From the NCBI GenBank assembly GCA_934622035.1, contig CAKTVG010000009.1, positions 19,964 to 83,963 on the forward strand: DNA of 64,000 bases, read 5' to 3'. The notes beneath the pieces are model-generated. The model saw only the letters and a list, made by a program, of their open reading frames with translations, searched no databases and was not told the DNA's origin. A program made the translations under genes and the position numbers. Below, in pieces: positions 16,396 through 24,745 of the stretch. This DNA is from an uncultured Oscillospiraceae bacterium. GTDB taxonomy: Bacteria > Bacillota > Clostridia > Oscillospirales > Oscillospiraceae. Each line of letters opens with the position of its first letter. Position 1 is the first letter of the stretch.

Positions 16396-16773
16396 ATGAA
16401 AATCAAGCGTCCAATTTCCGCCATCCTCATTCTTGCCCTGCTCCTGTCATGCATTTGTATTTTCGCTTCTGCACAGAGCGAAGCCTACACGGGAGTCTAC
16501 AAAGGCTATAACTACTACGCATCGGCTTACGTCAATAAAACTGATCTCCGCGTAAGCATGCGCTATGTGGACACAACAGCCAAAATCCGCATTGAATCGT
16601 CATACAACTATCTAAATACGGATAAAGATGTCTGTAGTGGCCGATTCATTGTTAATGGCAAAGCCAGCACCAGCGGAAGTCAATTTCCGTCAGACTTTCT
16701 GGAGTTTACCTCATTAACACCTTCTTATTATATCAATGGTACTCTCGTATTGAAGTTCACTGTCAGCGCATAA
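16396..16773 (+). CDS. Exported protein of unknown function, 125 aa
   Basis: A signal peptide (MKIKRPISAILILALLLSCI, cleavage probably near SAQS-EA at ~28) leads a mature domain of about 97 residues, rich in Tyr, Ser and Thr, with an alternating pattern suggesting a beta-sandwich. Two Cys occur in the signal region and one in the mature part. ATG at 16396 follows GAAAGGAGAAA. Base composition is clearly lower in GC than the flanking chromosome, a sign of separate ancestry. It has its own promoter and terminator. I do not recognise the family. Confidence 0.75.
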   Translation: MKIKRPISAILILALLLSCICIFASAQSEAYTGVYKGYNYYASAYVNKTDLRVSMRYVDTTAKIRIESSYNYLNTDKDVCSGRFIVNGKASTSGSQFPSDFLEFTSLTPSYYINGTLVLKFTVSA

Positions 16774-16779
16774 ATGCCA

Positions 16780-16825
16780 AAGCCCCATTTGCAAATTCTC
16801 CTTCGCAAATGGGGCTTCCCCTTAT
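16780..16825 (+). terminator. Rho-independent terminator
   Basis: Thirteen-bp perfect arms AAGCCCCATTTGC / GCAAATGGGGCTT, then CCCCTTATTT. Confidence 0.8.
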
Positions 16826-16840
16826 TTCAGGAGTAATAAC

Positions 16841-17941
16841 ATGAAAAAAGTTCTATTGGTTCTTTTCTGCGTCTTATGCATTTTTACAGTATTTTCCTGT
16901 ACAATGCCATCTTCGTCCAAAGGAACCCCCAATACCGATTTACCGGACCCATCTCTCTTCCGCCAGCAGGACAAGGGCGCTTTCTTTATCGAGACTGAGG
17001 ACTGCTACTACCGCCTTTGGGAGGATAAAGTGTACTTTTCCGAGAAAGAGAGTCCTGCATTTTTTCTTCTATGCAATAAGCCAAACTGCAAGCACAATGA
17101 GAATGACTGCAACGCACACTCAGAATCTGCTTTGGGTTACTGGAATGGACACTTGTATGGAGCAATACTATTCGGAGGAGATATGCATTTGTTTCAAATG
17201 AACCTTGACGGCAGTGAACACAAGAGAGTAGCAGACATCGAAATGCCGCTGAACCCTGCCGGAACGGCTGGCGGCGGATACGATTTCTATTTCCATAATG
17301 GTTACGCCTACTACAGCGTCACAAACGAAGGGTTGAACGCTTTCTTTCAAGTAGATCTTGCAACAGGAAAAACGAAACGTGTTCTGGAAGATCTTCTCCG
17401 CAGTGACACGTGGATTGGCAGTGGCTTTCATTTTGTCGGCACAAAATTCTATTTTGTCCTGCGGGAAGAGGATGGTAGTAGCGTTATGTATGGCGGCGAT
17501 ACGGAAGCTTGGGAATACCGCAGAATTTGTAATTGGCCGTCAGAGATACGTGCATGGATGGTCGAGGACGACACACTTTACTATTATGCCAAAAATCGTG
17601 GTGTTTTCTGCGAATACGATTTAAATACCGGCAAAGAAATAGCATCGCACCAGACTGATTACTACGACGGCTCAGCAAGATATGATTCCGAGTATATTTA
17701 TCTAACGACTTGGGATGACGATGGTGTTATCCCTTCCGGACTGTCGATCTTCGATCGAAGTTATCAGCTCCTGCGTCGAATTGAACAGCCGGGAAGCTTG
17801 AATTTCCTCTACGATGCGCAGGACAAGCTGATTTTCACCGATCTGCCCAGCCAGAAGGCGACGAAGTATCTCCCCAAGTCGGCCATCGGGACGGGCGAGA
17901 CCGAGCTTCTGCCCATCGAGGATCCGTATTCCTACCGATAA
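16841..17941 (+). CDS. Lipoprotein of unknown function, propeller-like
   Basis: 366 aa. A lipoprotein signal (MKKVLLVLFCVLCIFTVFSC) ends in a VFSC lipobox, so Cys20 is probably lipidated by Lgt (encoded here at 51,189). The exported part has repeated strands with Tyr/Trp/Gly pairs such as GYWNGHLYG, FHNGYAYYSV and EDDTLYYYAKN, like blades of DUF5050-type propellers, and a CNKPNCKHNENDC cluster near residue 84. ATG at 16841 follows CAGGAG. Composition shifts: the gene is AT-rich until about 17,800 and GC-rich over the last ~140 bases, which suggests a recombination joint. Ligand unknown. Confidence 0.75.
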   Translation: MKKVLLVLFCVLCIFTVFSCTMPSSSKGTPNTDLPDPSLFRQQDKGAFFIETEDCYYRLWEDKVYFSEKESPAFFLLCNKPNCKHNENDCNAHSESALGYWNGHLYGAILFGGDMHLFQMNLDGSEHKRVADIEMPLNPAGTAGGGYDFYFHNGYAYYSVTNEGLNAFFQVDLATGKTKRVLEDLLRSDTWIGSGFHFVGTKFYFVLREEDGSSVMYGGDTEAWEYRRICNWPSEIRAWMVEDDTLYYYAKNRGVFCEYDLNTGKEIASHQTDYYDGSARYDSEYIYLTTWDDDGVIPSGLSIFDRSYQLLRRIEQPGSLNFLYDAQDKLIFTDLPSQKATKYLPKSAIGTGETELLPIEDPYSYR

Positions 17942-17945
17942 AGCA

Positions 17946-17973
17946 GGCCCACCGGCAGAGCCGGTGGGCCTTT
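17946..17973 (+). terminator. Rho-independent terminator
   Basis: Eleven-bp arms GGCCCACCGGC / GCCGGTGGGCC, then TTTCCC, directly after the lipoprotein gene. Confidence 0.75.
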
Positions 17974-17982
17974 CCCTATCCC

Positions 17983-18001
17983 AATGCCTGCCGCAGGCAT
18001 T
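17983..18001. terminator. Short palindrome after phoR
   Basis: AATGCCTGC joined to its complement with a one-base centre, 11 bases after the phoR stop on the minus strand. It may end the Pho operon transcript; there is no T run on that strand. Confidence 0.4.
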
Positions 18002-18011
18002 TGGTTTTCAA

Positions 18012-19667
18012 TTATCCTTTCGGGAAGGTGACGCGGATGCGCGTGCCCTTGCCCGGCTCGCTGCTCAGGTCGATGGTTCCGTGGTGGAACTGCACGGCAT
18101 GCTTCACGATGGAAAGACCCAGACCCGTGCCGCCGGAGGCCTTGGAATGGCTCTTGTCCGCGCGGTAGAAGCGCTCGAAGATGCGGCCCTGATGCTCCGG
18201 CGCGATGCCGATGCCGGTATCGCTGACCGTGACCGCCGCAGTCTGCACGTCGGAGGAAACGCGGACGTCAATTGCACCGCCGTCCACGTTATATTTCACT
18301 GCGTTGTCGCAGAGGTTATAGACGATCTCGTACAGCAGCCGCCGCACGCCCGTCACCTTCACGGACTCGCCCGTGAAGGAAATGGAAATATTCCGCTTTT
18401 CCGCCGCGCCGTGCAGATCGTTCGCGGCCTCCTGCGCGACCTCGCACAGGTCCACCTGCTCAACGGGCATTTCGTCGCCCTCGTCCAGCTGGGACAGACG
18501 GATGATATCGCCGATCAGCGTGACCAGCCGCTGCGCCTCGGCGCGGATGTGGCCGACAAAGCGCGCGGTGTCCTCCGGCTTGACCATGCCGTTTTCCAGC
18601 AGCTCCGCGCTGCCAATGATGCCCTGTAAGGGCGTTTTCAGCTCGTGAGAGACGTTCGCCGTGAACTCGCGGCGGTTCTGCTCGGCGTTCTCGCGCTCCG
18701 TGATGTCAAAGGACAGCAGAACCGCGCCCACGGCTTTCCCGCCGGAGTCGATGCGCGTCAGATCGAGCTGATAGATTGCGCCGTTTTTGTGCAGCCGGAA
18801 CTCGCTGTGGCCGTCGCACATGGCGCTCTCAATCGCCTCGCTCATCTCGTGGCTGCGCTCGACGGTCAGAATATCCTGCCCGACGCAGCCGGAATCCGTG
18901 CAGAACAGGCGCTGCGCCGCCGGATTGATGTTCAGAATGCTCCAGCGGTCGTCCAGCAGCACCAGACCCTCGCGCATGCTGCGCGTGATCTGGGAGAATT
19001 CGTCGCTCTTTTTTTGCAGCTCCTGCACCTGGCGGTCAATCTGGTCGCGCTGGCGGTTGATGCGGCTGAGCAGGGGCGCAAGCTCCTCATAGGCGTCGTT
19101 GTCCAGCGGGTGCTCCAGATCCAGCCGGTTGAGCGGCTCGACGATGTTTTTCGACAGGCGCTTCGCCAGCACCGCCGACAAAATCAGAACCACGAGCAGC
19201 AGCAGCACGATGGGCTGAAGCATTCCCGCCACGAGAACCCACACCGTCGCACGGCTGACGGAAATTCTCAAAACCGTACCGTCGTCCATGCGGCGGGCAT
19301 AATACATTGTTTTTTCCAGGAGCGTTGTGGAATAGCGGACGCTCTCACCCTCGCCGTTTGCCAGCGCGTCCTGAATTTCGGCGCGGTCGGCATGGCTGGG
19401 AAGCGTCGCCGCATCGGCCTTGGTATCGTAGATCACGGTGCCGTCCGCAGCGACCCAGGTCAGGCGGTAGCGCGTACCGGCAACCTTGGCAAGATAGTCC
19501 TCACCCTCCGTCTCGACCGCCGCAGCCGCAAGGCTGAGATCGTCCTGAATCTGCCGTTCCTGCGCATCCGCCGAGAAGCGGTACATGCACGCGGTTACCA
19601 CCGCGAGGCTTGCCAGCAAAATGACCACAGTCACCAGCAGCATGGATCGGAATATTTTCTTTGTCAT
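18012..19667 (-). CDS. phoR: Phosphate-regulon sensor histidine kinase PhoR
   Basis: Membrane sensor that phosphorylates PhoB when phosphate import slows. The 551 residues have a membrane helix (~8-28), an extracytoplasmic loop of about 120 residues, a second helix (~155-175), a HAMP/coiled region, a PAS domain (~215-320; LVLLDDRWSILNINPAAQRLF), a HisKA box NVSHELKTPLQGI with the phosphorylated His near residue 340, and a HATPase domain (NLCDNAVKYN, DTGIGIAP, GGTGLGLSIV). ATG at 19667 overlaps the phoB stop (ATGA). It is the last gene of the pst-pho operon. Confidence 0.93.
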   Translation of the reverse strand: MTKKIFRSMLLVTVVILLASLAVVTACMYRFSADAQERQIQDDLSLAAAAVETEGEDYLAKVAGTRYRLTWVAADGTVIYDTKADAATLPSHADRAEIQDALANGEGESVRYSTTLLEKTMYYARRMDDGTVLRISVSRATVWVLVAGMLQPIVLLLLVVLILSAVLAKRLSKNIVEPLNRLDLEHPLDNDAYEELAPLLSRINRQRDQIDRQVQELQKKSDEFSQITRSMREGLVLLDDRWSILNINPAAQRLFCTDSGCVGQDILTVERSHEMSEAIESAMCDGHSEFRLHKNGAIYQLDLTRIDSGGKAVGAVLLSFDITERENAEQNRREFTANVSHELKTPLQGIIGSAELLENGMVKPEDTARFVGHIRAEAQRLVTLIGDIIRLSQLDEGDEMPVEQVDLCEVAQEAANDLHGAAEKRNISISFTGESVKVTGVRRLLYEIVYNLCDNAVKYNVDGGAIDVRVSSDVQTAAVTVSDTGIGIAPEHQGRIFERFYRADKSHSKASGGTGLGLSIVKHAVQFHHGTIDLSSEPGKGTRIRVTFPKG

Positions 19668-20338
19668 GTGTTTCCCTCCAGCCGGTAGCCGACGCCGCGC
19701 ACCGTCTCGATCTGCTCGCCGCACTCGCCCAGCTTCTGCCGCAGCGTGCGGATGTGCATATCGACAGTGCGGCTCTCGCCGCAATAATCCGTTCCCCAAA
19801 CCTCTTCCATCAGCCGGTCGCGCGTGAACACCACGCCCGGATGCGACAGAAGAAGCTTGAGAAGCTCAAATTCCTTATAGGTAAGTGTGACCTTTTCGCC
19901 GTCGGCCGTCACCGTCCGGCCCTCAAGGTCCATGGTAAGCGTGCCGCTGCGCAGCGTGCGCCCGGCGTTTTCCGGCTGCACACGGCGCAGCACCGCCTTG
20001 ACGCAGGAGACCAGCTCCATCACGCCGAAGGGCTTGGTCAGATAATAGTCCGCGCCCAGGTCGAGACCGTGCACCTTGTCGTACTCCGCGCCCTTGGCTG
20101 TCGCCATGACGACCGGCACGCCGTGCAGCCGCTCCGACGCCTTCATGCGCCGCAGCAGCTCAATGCCGTCCACGCCGGGCAGCATCACGTCCAGCACCAC
20201 CAGCTCCGGCACCTCGTGCTGCAAGGCGTTCCAGAACTCGCTGCCGTCGGCAAAGCCCCTGGCCTCAAAGCCGGTGGATTGCAGTGCGTAAACCTCGATA
20301 TCGCGAATGCTGGCGTCATCCTCCACGCACCAGATCAC
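19664..20338 (-). CDS. phoB: Phosphate-regulon response regulator (PhoB/PhoP type)
   Basis: OmpR/PhoB-class transcription factor, 224 aa. The receiver domain has VEDD near the start, the phosphoacceptor Asp in VVLDVMLPGVDG (~50), a Thr-type MATAK segment and the conserved Lys in LTKPFG. The C-terminal winged helix ends DMHIRTLRQKLG and VRGVGYRLE. I choose GTG at 20338 (VIWCVEDD) since AAGGAGG sits 7 bases before it; a GTG two codons earlier is too close. It overlaps phoR by four bases and follows phoU by two. Confidence 0.93.
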   Translation of the reverse strand: MIWCVEDDASIRDIEVYALQSTGFEARGFADGSEFWNALQHEVPELVVLDVMLPGVDGIELLRRMKASERLHGVPVVMATAKGAEYDKVHGLDLGADYYLTKPFGVMELVSCVKAVLRRVQPENAGRTLRSGTLTMDLEGRTVTADGEKVTLTYKEFELLKLLLSHPGVVFTRDRLMEEVWGTDYCGESRTVDMHIRTLRQKLGECGEQIETVRGVGYRLEGNT

Positions 20339-20340
20339 GC

Positions 20341-20985
20341 TCACCCCTCCTTATGCACACCGGTCACGGAGAACATCACCCACTCGGCAATATTCACCGC
20401 GTGATCGCCGATGCGCTCGAAATATTTAGCGATCATCAGAAGGTCCAGCGCATACTCTCCGTCGTCGGGGTTGTCTGCGATGCGGCCGATCAGCTCGCAC
20501 TTGACCTGATCGAAGTAGTTGTCCACGGTATCGTCGTACGCAACGACCTTCTCTGCCAACATTATATCATGTTTTACGAAAGCATCAACACTTTCCGTCA
20601 CCATTTTGATGGTTGCCCGCGCCATTTCGCGCAGAAGCGCGTCGTTCTGCGCTGTGCGGCCCTTCAGGAAGGTGACGATTTCGGCAATGTCCTCGGCCTG
20701 GTCGCCGATGCGCTCCATGTCCGTGATCATTTTCAGCGCGGCGGAGATGGCCCTCAGGTCGCGCGCGACCGGCTGCTGCTGCAAAAGCAGCTTCAGGCAG
20801 AGTGATTCAATGCTTCTCTCCTTACGGTCGATCTCTGCGTCCAGCGGCGCAACGCGTCCGGCCAGCGCGACATCGCCGCGGGTCAGCGCCTCGCTGGCCA
20901 TGGCAATGACCTCCTCGCAGAGGGCGCCCATTTCGATCAATTCCTTTTTCAGCTGCGCAAGCTGCTCGTCAAACCGGTTTCTCAT
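20341..20985 (-). CDS. phoU: Phosphate signalling protein PhoU
   Basis: Links the Pst importer to PhoR and dampens Pho signalling. The 214-aa all-helical protein has the two repeated three-helix units with metal-binding patterns: DMERIGDQAEDIAEI (~73-87) and FERIGDHAVNIAEW (~187-200), matching the E/DxxxD motifs of the family. It overlaps the pstB stop by one base (TAATG). Confidence 0.94.
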   Translation of the reverse strand: MRNRFDEQLAQLKKELIEMGALCEEVIAMASEALTRGDVALAGRVAPLDAEIDRKERSIESLCLKLLLQQQPVARDLRAISAALKMITDMERIGDQAEDIAEIVTFLKGRTAQNDALLREMARATIKMVTESVDAFVKHDIMLAEKVVAYDDTVDNYFDQVKCELIGRIADNPDDGEYALDLLMIAKYFERIGDHAVNIAEWVMFSVTGVHKEG

Positions 20986-21740
20986 TATCCGAACCTCCCC
21001 GTGATATAATCCTCCGTCCGCTTGTCGCGCGGCTGGGAGAAGACCGCCTCCGAGCTGCCGTATTCGACCAGCTCACCCAGCAGGAAGAAGGCCGTGTTGT
21101 CCGAGATACGGACGGCCTGCTGCATGTTGTGCGTCACGATGACGATGGTGTATTTTTCCTTGAGCTGCATGGCTAGATCCTCGATCTTCGAGGTGGAGAT
21201 GGGGTCGAGCGCGCTCGTCGGCTCGTCCATGAGCAGGACGTTCGGCTCCACCGCCAGCGCCCGCGCGATGCACAGGCGCTGCTGCTGTCCGCCGGACAGG
21301 CCGAGGGCGTTTTTCTTCAGGCGGTCCTTGACCTCGTCCCAGATGGCCGCGCCGCGCAGGGAGCGCTCGACGATATCGTCAAGCTTGGCCTTGCTGCGGA
21401 TGCCGTGCGTGCGTGGGCCATAGGCGATGTTGTCATAAATGCTCATGGGGAAGGGATTCGGCTTCTGGAAGACCATGCCCACCTGACGGCGCAGCTCGTT
21501 GACGTCCATCGACGGAGCGAAGATGTCTTCCCCGTTGTATTCCACCGTTCCGGTGATCTTCACGCCCGGAATCAGGTCGTTCATGCGGTTGAGCGTTTTT
21601 AAAAACGTGGACTTGCCGCAGCCGGACGGCCCGATCAGAGCGGTAATGCTCTTTTCCGGGATCTCAATATTGACCTCCTTGAGGGCCTTGTGCTCGCCGT
21701 ACCAGAGGCACAGGTCGCGCACGGAAATAATCGAATTCAT
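20985..21740 (-). CDS. pstB: Phosphate ABC transporter ATPase PstB
   Basis: ATP-hydrolysing subunit of the high-affinity phosphate importer. The 251 residues have Walker A GPSGCGKSTFLK, the PstB-typical Q-loop VFQKPNPFPMSIYDNIAYGPR, the signature LSGGQQQRLCIARAL, Walker B VLLMDEPTSALDP and switch His in VTHNMQQA. Confidence 0.96.
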   Translation of the reverse strand: MNSIISVRDLCLWYGEHKALKEVNIEIPEKSITALIGPSGCGKSTFLKTLNRMNDLIPGVKITGTVEYNGEDIFAPSMDVNELRRQVGMVFQKPNPFPMSIYDNIAYGPRTHGIRSKAKLDDIVERSLRGAAIWDEVKDRLKKNALGLSGGQQQRLCIARALAVEPNVLLMDEPTSALDPISTSKIEDLAMQLKEKYTIVIVTHNMQQAVRISDNTAFFLLGELVEYGSSEAVFSQPRDKRTEDYITGRFG

Positions 21741-22598
21741 TTATTTCTCCTTTTTCCGGAAATATGCCGCAACCAGATCGGCGGCGAGGTTGATCAGTAA
21801 TGTCAGAATCATCAGAATCGCCGCGATGGCGAAGGCGACGTCAAACTCGCCCTGCTCCTTGGCGTAGAAGTACAGCGCCACGGTCAGCGTCGCGCCGGAC
21901 TTCGTCAGCCCCTCGAAGAAGCCGAAGAGCATATGGGCAAAGCCCGCCGTGAACAGCAGTGCCGCCGACTCGCCCAGCACGCGTCCGACGGAGAGAATAC
22001 AGCCGGTGACGACGCCGTCCACGCAGCCGGGCAGCACGACCGTCCGGATCACGCGCCAGCGTCCCGCGCCGAGGCCGAAGGCGCCCTCGCGGTAGCTCTG
22101 CGGCACCGTTTTCAGGCTCTCCTGCGTCGTGCGCATGATGGTCGGCAGGTTCATGATGACCAGCGTCAGGGCGCCGGCCAGCAGGCTCTTTTGCAGCCCC
22201 AGAAATTCGCACACCAGCATGCCGACCAGGCCGTAGATAATGGAGGGAATGCCGGAAAGCGTCTCGGCAGCGTACTCGATCGCGCCGACAATTTTCTTAT
22301 TCCGGGCGTATTCCGTCAGGTAGATCGCCGCGCCGACGCCCAGCGGCACAACGATGACGATCGTTGCAAGGACGATATAAAGCGTGTTCAGAATGTCCGG
22401 CAGGATGCCGATGTCGCCCGTCAGATAGCTCGGCGCGGTGGACAGCAGCTTCCAGGTGATGTGCGGCAGGCCGCGCACGAGCACATAGACGATCAGAAAA
22501 ACGACCAGTGCGGCGGTCAGCCCGGCGCAAAGCCACATCAGGCTTTTCATCACGGCCGCATAGGCGCGCCGTCTTGCGGAAAGCTTCCTGTGTTTCAT
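21741..22598 (-). CDS. pstA: Phosphate ABC transporter permease PstA
   Basis: 285-aa inner-membrane channel subunit with six predicted helices. It has the family's GIPSIIYGLVG segment and the EAA-type coupling loop YREGAFGLGAGRWRVIRTVVLP. It overlaps the pstC stop (ATGA), so all four pst subunits are tightly coupled. Confidence 0.94.
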   Translation of the reverse strand: MKHRKLSARRRAYAAVMKSLMWLCAGLTAALVVFLIVYVLVRGLPHITWKLLSTAPSYLTGDIGILPDILNTLYIVLATIVIVVPLGVGAAIYLTEYARNKKIVGAIEYAAETLSGIPSIIYGLVGMLVCEFLGLQKSLLAGALTLVIMNLPTIMRTTQESLKTVPQSYREGAFGLGAGRWRVIRTVVLPGCVDGVVTGCILSVGRVLGESAALLFTAGFAHMLFGFFEGLTKSGATLTVALYFYAKEQGEFDVAFAIAAILMILTLLINLAADLVAAYFRKKEK

Positions 22599-23497
22599 GC
22601 CGTATCCCCCTTATCTCGCTTGAGGAAGAAATTCAGAGTCGCGTTGATGAGCATGATGAACAGGAAGAGCACCAGCGCGATGGAAAACAGCGCCTGCCTT
22701 TGCAGACCGCCGGAATAGGACATTTCGCTTGCCACGCCCGTGGTGAGGAAGCGCACGCTCTGGAACAGCGACGGCATATTCGCCACGTTGCCGGAGACCA
22801 TCATGACCGCCATCGCTTCGCCGATGGCGCGGCCGACGCCCAGCACGACCGCCGCAGCGATGCCGCTCTTGGCCGCCGGGACGGAAACGCGGAAATACGT
22901 TTCCACCGGCGTTGCGCCAAGGGCCAGAGACGCGTCCTCATACTCCTGCGGAACGGCCTCCAGCGCCGTGACCGACACCTTGATGATGGACGGCAGAATC
23001 ATGATCGCCAGTACGATGATCGCCGCCAGCAGGCTCGAGCCGTCCGGCACATGGAAAAGCTTTCGAATGCCGGGCACCAGAATCAGCATGCCAACAAGGC
23101 CGTAGACGACCGAGGGAATGCCCGCAAGCATGCTTACCGCCGCCTGCATCACGCGCTTGACGCCCGCGGGCGCAAGCTTGGCCAGGTACACCGCCGTGAG
23201 AAAGCCGATCGGCACGCCCAGTAGCACCGCGCCCGCCGTGCCGTAAACGCTCGTGAGAATGAAGGGCAGGATGCCGAAGGACGGCTCCGCCGCAGTGGAA
23301 TCCCAGACCTTGCCGAACAGGAAGGGAATCAGGCCGATTTTGCGGATCGCCGGAATACCGGAGACGATCAGATAGATGGAAATCAGCAGCACGCAGGCGA
23401 CGGTAATCAGGCCCAGCACGAGAAAAATGCCGTGCATGACCGCCTCAATGACCTTCCTGCGCCTTCTGAGATGGATGCTTTTTTTCGTTTGATTCAT
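22595..23497 (-). CDS. pstC: Phosphate ABC transporter permease PstC
   Basis: 300-aa membrane subunit that pairs with PstA. It has a basic N-terminus, about six helices, GIPSVVYGLVGMLIL and the coupling loop YEDASLALGATPVETYFRVSVP. ATG at 23497 follows GAGGAT; a TTG five codons upstream contains that site and is rejected. Confidence 0.94.
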   Translation of the reverse strand: MNQTKKSIHLRRRRKVIEAVMHGIFLVLGLITVACVLLISIYLIVSGIPAIRKIGLIPFLFGKVWDSTAAEPSFGILPFILTSVYGTAGAVLLGVPIGFLTAVYLAKLAPAGVKRVMQAAVSMLAGIPSVVYGLVGMLILVPGIRKLFHVPDGSSLLAAIIVLAIMILPSIIKVSVTALEAVPQEYEDASLALGATPVETYFRVSVPAAKSGIAAAVVLGVGRAIGEAMAVMMVSGNVANMPSLFQSVRFLTTGVASEMSYSGGLQRQALFSIALVLFLFIMLINATLNFFLKRDKGDTA

Positions 23498-23565
23498 GCC
23501 GCATATCCTCAAAAAAGATAGTCAAGCGGGGCGGCCGTAGGCAGCCGCCCTGCGTGTTTTCAAAT

Positions 23566-24372
23566 TCAGTTTACGGCAACCGCGCCGGCCTTGGCGATGA
23601 TGTCCGCAACTTCGGAGGAGGTGACGTAGTCGAAGAACTCCTGCGCCGTCTTGCTCAGCTCCTTACCCTCGACCGTGACCAGAACGAAGGGGCGCTGGAT
23701 GACGTAGCTGCCGTCCTTGACGCTGTCTTCCGTGGGTGCAACGCCGCCGACGCTCAGCGCCTTGACGCTGTCCTTCAGCGAGGCCAGAGAGGCATAGCCG
23801 ATGGCATCCGGATTCTGGGAAACCGTAGTGATGACGTCGCCGGTGGAGGTCAGCTCCTGACGGTACTTGCAGGCGCCGTCCGTGCCGGTGATGGACTCAA
23901 AGCCGTCTCTTGTGCCGCTGCCGGCTTCGCGGCCGATCAGAACGATCTCGGCATCATTGCCGCCGACATCCTTCCAGTTGGTGATTTCGCCGGTATAGAT
24001 CTTTGCAATCGTCTCAACATCAAGGTCGGAAACGGGGTTGTTCGGGTGAACGATGACGGCGATGCCGTCCAGGGCCAGAACGGTCTGCTTCAGGCCACTG
24101 GATTTTTCCTCGTCCTTCAGGTTTCTGCTTGCCAGACCGATGTCGCAGGTGCCAGCCTGAACTGCCTTGATGCCCGAGCCGGAGCCGGTGGGGTTATAAG
24201 TGAAGGTCGTGCCTTCATATTTTGCCATGAAGGATTCGCCCAGCGCGCCGATGACCTTTTCCATGGAGGTCGAGCCGTCCGTGGAGACGGAGCCGGAATC
24301 CTTCTTGCCGCAGCCGACAAACAGCGCGGCGATGCAAGTGAGTGCCAATACAATTGCGAGAATCTTTTTCAT
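23566..24372 (-). CDS. pstS: Phosphate-binding lipoprotein PstS
   Basis: Extracellular phosphate receptor of the importer, 268 aa. The lipoprotein signal ends ALFVGC (Cys21). The mature part has the phosphate-site motifs STDGSTSMEKVIGALGE, TGSGSGIKAV, LASRNLKDEE and GREAGSGTRDGFE. ATG at 24372 follows AAAGGAGAT; upstream in-frame codons lack a ribosome site. First gene of the operon, with PHO-box-like repeats 68-107 bases upstream. Confidence 0.95.
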   Translation of the reverse strand: MKKILAIVLALTCIAALFVGCGKKDSGSVSTDGSTSMEKVIGALGESFMAKYEGTTFTYNPTGSGSGIKAVQAGTCDIGLASRNLKDEEKSSGLKQTVLALDGIAVIVHPNNPVSDLDVETIAKIYTGEITNWKDVGGNDAEIVLIGREAGSGTRDGFESITGTDGACKYRQELTSTGDVITTVSQNPDAIGYASLASLKDSVKALSVGGVAPTEDSVKDGSYVIQRPFVLVTVEGKELSKTAQEFFDYVTSSEVADIIAKAGAVAVN

Positions 24373-24439
24373 CTTGAAAGATCTCCTTTCATTTTCTTTT
24401 GGATTATTGTTCCCTACGCCTAAGAGAATACTGCGCCCG

Positions 24440-24479
24440 TGTAAAATGAAAAAGAATTCTTTTGTAAAATCCATGTCAA
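24440..24479 (-). promoter_or_regulatory. Candidate PHO box upstream of pstS
   Basis: On the minus strand TTGACA at 24479, TTTACA beginning 11 bases later and TTTACA 23 bases after that. Bacillus PhoP boxes are TT(A/T)ACA-like direct repeats with 11-bp spacing. The second repeat fits exactly, the third is one base off the 22 expected. The remaining parts of 24,373-24,745 hold a minus-strand TATAAT near 24,530 and the plus-strand promoter at 24,640. Confidence 0.45.
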
Positions 24480-24639
24480 ATCGGGAAAAACCGGCAGAAA
24501 TCTTTTGCGGCTGCACATCCTTCCTTTATTATATAGGAAGCTGTCCGCGATACGGCGGCATCTTCCACAATTTGTTTGGTCAATTTTAGTGAATCCGCAC
24601 AAATCAAAAGCAAAAAGTGTGTGATTCTTTCTTTTTTAT

Positions 24640-24668
24640 TTGAAATTGCGACAGGGATAGTGTATAAT
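24640..24668 (+). promoter_or_regulatory. Promoter of the nucleoside ABC operon
   Basis: TTGAAA at 24640-24645, 17-base spacer, TATAAT at 24663-24668. The 70-base leader has a small AACGC-AAG-GCGTT hairpin but no recognisable riboswitch. Confidence 0.7.
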
Positions 24669-24745
24669 GAATCCGTAGCATCGGTTGACGGGAAAACGCA
24701 AGGCGTTCCTGCCCCGGCGCTAATCTGTAAAGGGGAGGAATCAGA

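Noticed and set aside
24669..24745. A purine or other riboswitch before the nucleoside importer
   Set aside because: The leader is about 75 bases with one tiny hairpin; no conserved purine-riboswitch core is visible.
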